Of a stretch of DNA of 20,584 nucleotides, positions 8,099 to 14,358 are shown piece by piece. Under the pieces are notes generated by a model. The model ran no database searches. It was not told where the DNA came from and was given only the letters and a program-made list of their open reading frames with translations. Each line of letters opens with the position of its first letter. Position 1 is the stretch's first letter. The translations under genes and the position numbers were made by a program. This DNA comes from Maribacter sp. (GTDB lineage: Bacteria; Bacteroidota; Bacteroidia; Flavobacteriales; Flavobacteriaceae), in contig JAHHKH010000412.1 of the NCBI GenBank assembly GCA_018679695.1, positions 1 through 20,584 on the forward strand. Reading direction: 5' to 3'.

Positions 8099-8152
8099 AA
8101 AAAAATAGGTCTTATATCTTTATAGGGGGAAATTAGGTTTTACTCGAAGAAA

Positions 8153-10012
8153 CTAATTTGCCTCGGTATAGAATATTTCGAGTTTTAGCTTTTTATCGCC
8201 ATGCTCAGGCACTCCACCTAAAAGCACTGTTCCTAAAGGGTTTAAAGACTGTGCAACAGGTATATCGGTTTTATTGCCATCGGCCATCATTGCTTCATTT
8301 ATTCCAATAAACTCGATATCAGGGGTCAATGTAAGTCCCAATGGGCTATTGTTCAAATCCCTTATCAATATATTATTGATATGTTCGGTAATTCTTACCG
8401 TATATTTTTCACCTTTACCATCCGATGATCTATCAATAATGCCATCATAATTAGGGAAAGCACTTAATAGGGGGATTGCTGTCTCATTCGAAACATCGGT
8501 ATTTCTGTTGAACAAGGGCAAATTGTCATCGGTATTGAATAGATATAATCGGGTTGGTTCCAAAACATCCCCTTCAGGATCAAGCGTTTCGCGATCAACA
8601 TAAAAGACAAGATTTGCTTCATTGATTATCCAATTATTAGCCTTTATTTGATCGATTAAAGCTTGACCTTCAGCATCATCTTCCGCAAACAACTTTATTT
8701 CGGTAAAGGTACCCGATCCTCCTTTAAGATATAATTTTGGGGCATTTCCGCCTGTAACTAAAGCATTGCCGATAGTTGCCGGGTAAATTTCATCATTGAA
8801 GGTATTAATGGCATTCCCGCTTACAAAACCATTTTGTTCTCTTAATGATGTTAGGACAAATTGGGCATTCCGAGACACAATTTCATCATCTGAAGTATCA
8901 CTTTGGGTATTATTGGTGTCTACACTATCATAGTGGTAATAAATCGTGATAGCTGCATCCTTCATATCCAAAAGCATCATAACCTCATCGGAAATCACCG
9001 AAGTGGAAAGATGTATACCTCTAACGAAATCATTGAAATTCCCTTGGCTCAACAACTCTGTGGATCCTTCTTTATTTATTATATTCTCTTGAAAAAAGGC
9101 AATGTCCAATGGTACTCTTATCCCTGGATCCAATATGGTTCTTTGTAGGGATTCATCAATATCCAAAGTTGAGGTATCATCATTTTGCTCTAATAGGAAC
9201 TGCGAATTGCTGATGGAATAATCCCCTTCGAACAAAACATCAGAAACAAAGTCCGGGGAAAACTGTTGTGTTGAGTAATACTCTTGGGCTTCCTGAAAAT
9301 TCGTGTCGGGATCCAAATCCCTTAAAAAAAAAGTTGAACGTTCTACTTTTAAACGAAAAGATGTTTCAATAGTATTCGTAAAAATTTCATTGTTGACATA
9401 AATACTATCTATATCAACCTCTTTTGCAAAGTTATTCGCAATGAAACCATCATCTGTTATCGAGTCTTCTACCAAAGGGTTCGTGCCATTTGCCCGCTCC
9501 TCATTGTCTGTAAAACCATCTCCATCAGTATCACTATTAGCATCTTCAGGGTCAATGTCGAATTCATCTGCAACCCCATCACCATCCCTATCACCCCTCG
9601 GATTCTTTAAATATGGGATATATAAATAAACCGAATCAACAGTTTCAACCTCAGGAATTGTACTAATATTGTTATCATTGTCCCAATTATCCTCATCTTC
9701 CTGTGAAAACGCCCCAAAATTAGGTCGTACGGAAGACAACAACAATTGTGTGGTGATATTCGCTTCTGTTCTGCCATAAATAGGGTCATTATAAACCCCT
9801 AATTGGTAAATTGGTAACTGGTTGGTTCTAACCGCATCGATTTTACTGTTATATGCAAAAACATCAAAAACCGCTTTGTCTGTTTTGAAAGGTTCACCAC
9901 CAATTACTTCAGCACCAATAGTTGTTGTTAGATCCTCATCACAGGAAACAAATGCAACAACAAGTAAAATACCTGTAAGCACAGGCAAGTTGAATCTCTT
10001 AAAAAAACTCAT
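8153..10012 (-). CDS. DUF4270 lipoprotein with a calcium-type (thrombospondin type 3-like) repeat insert
   Basis: This 619-aa protein starts with a lipoprotein signal: Arg/Lys, the hydrophobic LPVLTGILLVVAF, then lipobox FVSC with Cys24. The acidic DED straight after the Cys resembles the Bacteroidota signal that sends lipoproteins to the cell surface. The following DLTTTIGAEVIGGEPFKTDKAVFDVFAY is the conserved start of DUF4270, a Bacteroidota family of unknown function. At residues 141-179 sit two D-x-D-x-D-G loops (DRDGDGVADEFD, DTDGDGFTDNEE) ending in NGTNPL, as in thrombospondin type 3 repeats, which bind calcium. The gene starts 5 bases after the GT5-like gene, so the two form an operon. 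Cell location is the outer membrane, probably surface exposed. The family call is firm; no biochemical role can be given. Confidence 0.85.
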   Translation of the reverse strand: MSFFKRFNLPVLTGILLVVAFVSCDEDLTTTIGAEVIGGEPFKTDKAVFDVFAYNSKIDAVRTNQLPIYQLGVYNDPIYGRTEANITTQLLLSSVRPNFGAFSQEDEDNWDNDNNISTIPEVETVDSVYLYIPYLKNPRGDRDGDGVADEFDIDPEDANSDTDGDGFTDNEERANGTNPLVEDSITDDGFIANNFAKEVDIDSIYVNNEIFTNTIETSFRLKVERSTFFLRDLDPDTNFQEAQEYYSTQQFSPDFVSDVLFEGDYSISNSQFLLEQNDDTSTLDIDESLQRTILDPGIRVPLDIAFFQENIINKEGSTELLSQGNFNDFVRGIHLSTSVISDEVMMLLDMKDAAITIYYHYDSVDTNNTQSDTSDDEIVSRNAQFVLTSLREQNGFVSGNAINTFNDEIYPATIGNALVTGGNAPKLYLKGGSGTFTEIKLFAEDDAEGQALIDQIKANNWIINEANLVFYVDRETLDPEGDVLEPTRLYLFNTDDNLPLFNRNTDVSNETAIPLLSAFPNYDGIIDRSSDGKGEKYTVRITEHINNILIRDLNNSPLGLTLTPDIEFIGINEAMMADGNKTDIPVAQSLNPLGTVLLGGVPEHGDKKLKLEIFYTEAN

Positions 10013-10017
10013 TTGGA

Positions 10018-10827
10018 TTATTTTAAAACTTCAGTGTTATAAAAATTGGCATATGCTTCTTCAAATTCTTGCAAAGACACATAAGGCAACACGGGTTTTT
10101 CTAGGTTGGAAATATGATTTAATAAGCCTTCGGGAATTTCTTCCTCGGCTAAAATAACAGCATCGGAAAAATCTACCGCTACTTTTAACAAATTATTATA
10201 GTTGGGGGATTTAAGAACACTAATACTTTCTTCAGGAACACCGTCAAACGCTATTTTCTTGATCATGTCCTTATCAAGTTCACCTTCAAATCCTTGACCA
10301 TAAACCGATGTTACGATTTTACTATCGGCGAACAAGGGTTCATCGGCATAGTATTTCTTGAGGTATAAAGGTAAAAGCGAGGCCAACCAACCATGAACAT
10401 GGATAATATCAGGAGACCAATTCAATTTTTTAACGGTTTCAACTACCCCTTTTGCAAAGAAGATGGCCCTCTGGTCGTTATCCTCAAAAAGATTGCCATC
10501 GGCATCGGTAAAAGTTGCCTTTCTTTTAAAATACTCCTCATTATCAATAAAGTACACTTGAATACGCTCTTTAGGTATTGAGGCCACTTTTATGATCAAA
10601 GGCATATCCATATCATTAATGACAAGATTCATCCCCGATAAACGTATAACTTCATGAAGTTGATGCCTACGCTCATTTATATTCCCATATCTTGGCATGA
10701 ATATCCGAATTTGGCCACCATTGCTGTTGACCATTCTAGGGGTTTCATATGACATTAAGGAAACTTTGTTCTCTGGTAGGTAGGGGACTAATTCTGAAGA
10801 TACAAACAATATCTTTTTACCATTCAT
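10018..10827 (-). CDS. Half-length GT5 (glycogen/starch synthase-like) protein lacking catalytic motifs
   Basis: This 269-aa protein aligns with the N-terminal domain of glycogen synthase (GT5): KKILFVSSELVPYLP at the start and SPDIIHVHGWLASLLPLYL near 138-156. GlgA enzymes are about 480 aa, with a second Rossmann domain that holds the nucleotide sugar. Here the protein stops after the first. The GlgA motif K-T-G-G-L, which contacts ADP-glucose, lines up with PENKV (residues 18-22). HDWH lines up with HGWL (145-148). T-V-H-N lines up with SVYG. Glycogen synthesis by this protein alone is therefore unlikely. A binding or regulatory role, or a complex with another half, would fit. It is first in an operon with DUF4270 and divergent from panC. 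From memory this arrangement recurs across Bacteroidota, so it is not a recent pseudogene. Confidence 0.75.
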   Translation of the reverse strand: MNGKKILFVSSELVPYLPENKVSLMSYETPRMVNSNGGQIRIFMPRYGNINERRHQLHEVIRLSGMNLVINDMDMPLIIKVASIPKERIQVYFIDNEEYFKRKATFTDADGNLFEDNDQRAIFFAKGVVETVKKLNWSPDIIHVHGWLASLLPLYLKKYYADEPLFADSKIVTSVYGQGFEGELDKDMIKKIAFDGVPEESISVLKSPNYNNLLKVAVDFSDAVILAEEEIPEGLLNHISNLEKPVLPYVSLQEFEEAYANFYNTEVLK

Positions 10828-10851
10828 AAAAGCAATATTTTATTTATCCTG

Positions 10852-10859
10852 CAAAGGTA
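10852..10859 (-). promoter_or_regulatory. -7 promoter element for the GT5-like/DUF4270 operon
   Basis: The minus strand reads TACCTTTG, an exact TAnnTTTG match, 24 bases upstream of the GT5-like ATG. The flanking bases CTGCAAAG repeat a stretch also present at the atpDC -7 box (3048-3055). No -33 TTG is visible at normal spacing. Confidence 0.5.
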
Positions 10860-10860
10860 G

Positions 10861-10885
10861 CTGCAAAATTACAAAAATTATGCAG
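10861..10885. promoter_or_regulatory. Inverted repeat between the divergent GT5-like and panC promoters
   Basis: Arms CTGCAAAATT (10861-10870) and AATTATGCAG (10876-10885) pair at 9 of 10 positions around a 5-base centre. The repeat sits just upstream of both divergent -7 boxes (10852-10859 minus, 10903-10910 plus). It could be an operator acting on both operons. No regulator gene is adjacent, so this rests on symmetry and position only. Confidence 0.35.
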
Positions 10886-10902
10886 ATTAGCAGTATTTAT
10901 AG

Positions 10903-10910
10903 TAAGTTTG
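10903..10910 (+). promoter_or_regulatory. -7 promoter element for panC
   Basis: TAAGTTTG is an exact TAnnTTTG match ending 11 bases before the ATG at 10922. The transcript would start near 10915-10917, leaving a leader of only about 5-7 bases to that ATG, or about 15 to the second in-frame ATG at 10931. This bears on the panC start choice. Confidence 0.5.
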
Positions 10911-10921
10911 CTCGCTTTTAA

Positions 10922-11776
10922 ATGAATCATATGTTGCTGATCCAAACCAGGGAACAATTAAACGGATATCTATCCACTTTGAAAACAAACGAAAGTCTTG
11001 GACTAATCCCTACCATGGGTGCCTTACATATAGGCCATGCAGCATTGGTAAGTAGGGCGATTCAGGAAAACCATTATGTCGTGGTCAGTATTTTTGTCAA
11101 TCCGACCCAATTCAATAATACAGATGATCTGGAAAAGTATCCACAGTCTTTAGAAGCGGATATGAAAGTCTTGGAGAGTATCTCCGAGGACATTGTTGTG
11201 TTTGCACCAAGTATTGAAGAGATGTATTCCAAAGAAATAAAATCGATCAATTATGATTTTGGCGGATTGGAACATGTAATGGAAGGAGCCTTTAGAGCTG
11301 GTCATTTTAATGGTGTTGGTACAATTGTTGAATCTTTATTGACACTAATCAAACCTGACAAAGCCTACTTCGGGGAGAAAGACTTTCAACAACTTCAAAT
11401 TATCAGAAAACTTACGGAAATCAGAAAAATACCCGTTGAAATAATTGGTTGCCCAATCGTCAGGGAAGCTAACGGATTGGCCTTTAGCTCCAGAAACGAA
11501 AGGTTATCAAAAAAAATGCGAAATGAGGCGGCATTTATATACAAAACCCTAATATCTGCCAAAAGATTATTTGGCACGAAAAGTGCTATGCATGTTAAGG
11601 ATTGGGTAGTAAAGCAATTTAAGAAACATCCAGAATTGGAACTTGAATATATAGAGATTACCCAGGCCAAAACATTAAAACCAATTATAAAAAAATATAA
11701 AAACAAAAAATATAGGGCGTTTATTGCCGTTTATGCCGAAGGTGTACGACTAATTGATAACATAGCCCTTAATTAA
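10922..11776 (+). CDS. panC: Pantoate--beta-alanine ligase (pantothenate synthetase)
   Basis: This 284-aa enzyme joins pantoate and beta-alanine with ATP to make pantothenate, the precursor of coenzyme A. It shows the nucleotidyltransferase motif PTMGALHIGH (HIGH at residues 36-39), the substrate-binding FVNPTQFNNTDDLEKYP, the GAFRAGHFNGVGTIV loop, KDFQQLQIIRKL, and VREANGLAFSSRNERLS with the SSRN form of the KMSKS loop. Length is normal (about 280). Start: ATG at 10922 gives the longest protein, but a second in-frame ATG at 10931 (MLLIQTREQL) fits the family start as well and gives a more usual leader after the -7 box. panD follows by 13 bases, so the two last steps of the pathway share one transcript. 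Confidence 0.96.
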   Translation: MNHMLLIQTREQLNGYLSTLKTNESLGLIPTMGALHIGHAALVSRAIQENHYVVVSIFVNPTQFNNTDDLEKYPQSLEADMKVLESISEDIVVFAPSIEEMYSKEIKSINYDFGGLEHVMEGAFRAGHFNGVGTIVESLLTLIKPDKAYFGEKDFQQLQIIRKLTEIRKIPVEIIGCPIVREANGLAFSSRNERLSKKMRNEAAFIYKTLISAKRLFGTKSAMHVKDWVVKQFKKHPELELEYIEITQAKTLKPIIKKYKNKKYRAFIAVYAEGVRLIDNIALN

Positions 11777-11789
11777 CTAACTTTGTCCC

Positions 11790-12140
11790 ATGCAAATAGA
11801 AGTTGTAAAATCTAAAATTCACCGTGTAAAAGTTACCGGCGCTGACCTCAATTATATTGGTAGTATAACCATAGATGAGGATTTGATGGATGCAGCCAAC
11901 ATTATACAAGGTGAAAAAGTCCAGATTGTCAATAACAACAATGGTGAACGCTTAGAGACTTATTGTATTCCCGGACCTAGAGGAAGTGGGGAACTTACCT
12001 TAAATGGTGCTGCCGCCCGAAAAGTGGCTGTAGGCGATATTTTGATCTTGATTACCTATGCTAGGATGGATATTGAAGAAGCTAAGAAATTTAACCCAGC
12101 TTTGGTTTTTCCGAATGAACATACCAATTTGTTAAACTGA
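11790..12140 (+). CDS. panD: Aspartate 1-decarboxylase proenzyme
   Basis: This 116-aa proenzyme makes beta-alanine from L-aspartate, the second substrate of PanC. It cleaves itself between Gly24 and Ser25 (YIGSITID), turning Ser25 into the pyruvoyl cofactor. The other active-site residues of the family are at their usual numbers: Lys9, His11, Arg54 and Tyr58. GPRGSGELTLNGAAAR follows, as in the bacterial enzymes. Length is a little shorter than E. coli PanD (126), with no C-terminal extension. It lies 13 bases after panC and 4 bases before the flippase-like gene, so it is an internal operon gene. In many bacteria PanD needs the GNAT protein PanZ for maturation; none is adjacent, and the GNAT fragment at the window start is too far to link. 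Confidence 0.96.
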   Translation: MQIEVVKSKIHRVKVTGADLNYIGSITIDEDLMDAANIIQGEKVQIVNNNNGERLETYCIPGPRGSGELTLNGAAARKVAVGDILILITYARMDIEEAKKFNPALVFPNEHTNLLN

Positions 12141-12144
12141 TTTT

Positions 12145-13110
12145 TTGACGACTCCTTTTAAAAAAACATTAAAAACCATACTCCCAATTGCCTTGGGAGT
12201 TTTTTTGGTTTGGTACTGGTATAGTTCAACCTCTGTATCCGATAGGGAACAGATAATCTACCACATTACGGAAGCCGACCCCCTCTGGGTAGTATTATCT
12301 ATACTCTTTGGTGCATTGGCCTATATCTCAAGGGCCATACGATGGAATTATCTGTTAAAACCCTTAGGATATCAACCGAAACTGAGTAATAATCTTGTCA
12401 TTATCCTTATGTCCTATCTAACCAATCTAGGTATTCCAAGGTCGGGTGAGATTTTACGTGCCACAGCTCTGGCAACTTATGAAGATGTCCCCTTCGAAAA
12501 AGGCTTTGGTACGATTGTGACCGAAAGGGTCATCGATGTCATCATGCTTTTGATCATTATTTCGACAGCCCTTGTTTTACAGACGGATATCATTATTGAA
12601 TTTCTTCAAAACCGTGGTTTCGAATATAATAGCATTTTATTAGCATTGTTCGCTTTACTCGTTGGGACACTTGTTTTCATCCTCTTTATAAAAAAATCTT
12701 CTACTAGGTTCGCTATTAAAATCAAGGATTTTATAAAGGGCCTGTTGGATGGGGTGTTGAGTATTTTTAAAATGGAGAATAAATGGGCATTCGTATTTCA
12801 CACCCTGTTCATTTGGGGGTGCTATATAGCTATGTTTTGGGTTATTAAATACACTGTCTTAGAAACCGCTGACCTTACCATTAGTCAATTATTGGTTGCT
12901 TTTGTTGCTGGCGCTTTTGCCATGACAACTACCAATGGCGGCATTGGGCTCTACCCTATCGCTGTGAGCAAAGCATTGGCCATATTCGGTATCAGTGCGG
13001 TCTCAGGCGATGCCTTCGGATGGATTATGTGGATCTCTCAAACCGTTGTCATCGTGGTTTTCGGGGCAATATCTTTTCTATTATTACCGTTATTGAACAG
13101 AAACCGGTAA
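12145..13110 (+). CDS. Flippase-like / lysylphosphatidylglycerol synthase TM-domain protein (UPF0104 type), TTG start
   Basis: This 321-aa protein is nearly all hydrophobic helices, about eight, so it is an inner-membrane protein. It matches the LPG synthase transmembrane/flippase family: AYISRAIRWNYLLKPLGY, LMSYLTNLGIPRSGEILRATALATYEDVPFEKGFGTIVTERVIDV, and TTNGGIGLYPIAVSKALAIFGIS near the end. In MprF this domain flips lipids; stand-alone members such as YbhN have poorly known substrates and lack the aminoacyl-transfer domain. The only usable start in the right place is TTG at 12145, 4 bases after the panD stop; the first in-frame ATG would remove the first two helices. It is translated with panCD, but a link with pantothenate synthesis is not evident. 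Confidence 0.82.
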   Translation: MTTPFKKTLKTILPIALGVFLVWYWYSSTSVSDREQIIYHITEADPLWVVLSILFGALAYISRAIRWNYLLKPLGYQPKLSNNLVIILMSYLTNLGIPRSGEILRATALATYEDVPFEKGFGTIVTERVIDVIMLLIIISTALVLQTDIIIEFLQNRGFEYNSILLALFALLVGTLVFILFIKKSSTRFAIKIKDFIKGLLDGVLSIFKMENKWAFVFHTLFIWGCYIAMFWVIKYTVLETADLTISQLLVAFVAGAFAMTTTNGGIGLYPIAVSKALAIFGISAVSGDAFGWIMWISQTVVIVVFGAISFLLLPLLNRNR

Positions 13111-13137
13111 CACCTTCTGTTACCTTAATACTGTTCT

Positions 13138-14280
13138 ATGAAACGTTTTCTTTTCCTTTTGGTATTTCTTTTTTGTTTAGGATCAAATGCACAAATAACC
13201 AAAGAAATATTCGAATCCTTTAAACTTCAAGAAAGAAGGGATGTTAGTTACTATTTCCCTGAAGAATACGATAAAGAAAAAAAACACCCTCTTATTGTTG
13301 TCCTGGATGCCGATTATCTATTCGAACAAGTGGTGGCAACGGCTAAATTTTATAGTAGATTCCATGGAATGCCCGAGTCTATAATCGTTGGTATTCATCA
13401 AAGTAATCAAAGTATTCGCTTGGACGATTGTGCATTTGATGAAGTATCAGGTCTACCATCCGAAAAAGGAGGGAAATTTTTTGAATTCCTTGGCATGGAA
13501 ATCATCCCCTATCTGGATTTGAATTATAGCACGGCACCATTTAAAATGGTGGTGGGTTATGACATCACTGCTAACTTTGAAAATTATTGGTTGTTCAAGG
13601 ACAATTCGCTTTTTAACGCATACATCAGTATTTCACCTGCTTTGGCCCCTGATATGGAGACGAATGTCCCTTCAAGATTGCAGGCTATGAACCAGCAAAT
13701 CTTCTACCAATTGATAGTTGAGGGTGAAAAAAGCAAACAAACCCCAAGGATCATGGCAATGAACAATGCCATTAAGGCCATGAGTAAAGAGAATATCCAT
13801 TACTATTTTGATGAATACCCTAGTGCTGATCATATTTCAATAGCCACCTATGGTATAGGAAAGGCATTTGATAATATTTTTGGTATGTTCAAACCCATTA
13901 GCCCTAAGGAATACAAAACGCAGATATTGACCGCTGAAGGACCAGTATTCAATTATTTGGAAAACAAGTATAAAATTATAGAAGACCTATTCGGGATCAA
14001 GAAAGCCGTTGACCTTAATGACATTATGGCCATTTATGCGGGTACTCGAAAAAAAGAGGATGTTGAATCCTTAAAACCTTTATCGGATTTATGTAAGGCC
14101 GAATTTCCAGATACAATGTTAGGGTTTTATTTTGAAGGAGAGTATTACGAGCAATTAGGCGAACCCAAAAAAGCACTACGAACTTTCGAAAAGGCTTTTG
14201 GTATGGATGAAATCGACTTCTTGACCAAAGAAATGGCACTCGAAAAGATCGATGCTCTCAAGGCCGACTTTGGTTACTAA
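13138..14280 (+). CDS. Secreted esterase-fold (alpha/beta hydrolase) protein with the nucleophile replaced, plus a TPR-like tail
   Basis: This 380-aa protein has a signal peptide (MKRFLFLLVFLFCLGSNAQ). Residues about 30-260 follow the esterase D/enterobactin esterase fold: FPEEYDKEKKHPLIVVLDADY, SIIVGIHQSN, EIIPYLDLNYST, then NAYISISPAL. The nucleophile elbow, normally G-H-S-x-G-G, reads G-Y-D-I-T-A at 140-145, so the catalytic Ser is Asp142 (codon 13561-13563). A candidate His remains at 232 (PSADHIS). The C-terminal part, around 322-370, looks like a single TPR-type hairpin (GFYFEGEYYEQLGEPKKALRTFEKAFGM). Hydrolase activity is doubtful; a binding or scaffold role in the periplasm is more likely. 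It sits 27 bases after the flippase-like gene and probably shares its transcript. Confidence 0.72.
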   Translation: MKRFLFLLVFLFCLGSNAQITKEIFESFKLQERRDVSYYFPEEYDKEKKHPLIVVLDADYLFEQVVATAKFYSRFHGMPESIIVGIHQSNQSIRLDDCAFDEVSGLPSEKGGKFFEFLGMEIIPYLDLNYSTAPFKMVVGYDITANFENYWLFKDNSLFNAYISISPALAPDMETNVPSRLQAMNQQIFYQLIVEGEKSKQTPRIMAMNNAIKAMSKENIHYYFDEYPSADHISIATYGIGKAFDNIFGMFKPISPKEYKTQILTAEGPVFNYLENKYKIIEDLFGIKKAVDLNDIMAIYAGTRKKEDVESLKPLSDLCKAEFPDTMLGFYFEGEYYEQLGEPKKALRTFEKAFGMDEIDFLTKEMALEKIDALKADFGY

Positions 14281-14358
14281 AATTTGCCCTGTAAAAAAAT
14301 AAACAGAACACTTTTTTAAAAGTTTACTTTATCTTTAGCCAGAACCAAATCAAAGGTA

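Noticed and set aside
7980..8152. Possible glmS ribozyme/riboswitch in the glmS upstream region
   Set aside because: The leader implied by the -7 box is about 35 bases, and I see none of the paired helices of the glmS ribozyme, which is known mainly from Firmicutes. The only hairpin here has 6-bp arms and lies upstream of the promoter.
10018..10827. Reading the GT5-like gene as a truncated, broken glgA
   Set aside because: No remnant of the C-terminal GT domain is found downstream, since DUF4270 starts 5 bases later. The frame is clean, and the short form with this gene order is, from memory, widespread in Bacteroidota.
13106..13124. Stem-loop GGTAAC/GTTACC over the stop codon of the flippase-like gene
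   Set aside because: The stem is only 6 bp with no T-tract, and the next gene follows within 14 bases in the same direction. It is unlikely to be a terminator and could be chance.
14310..14323. Hairpin ACTTTT/AAAAGT upstream of radA as a terminator
   Set aside because: The stem is short and almost all A-T, so it would be too unstable; no T-tract of the usual kind follows.
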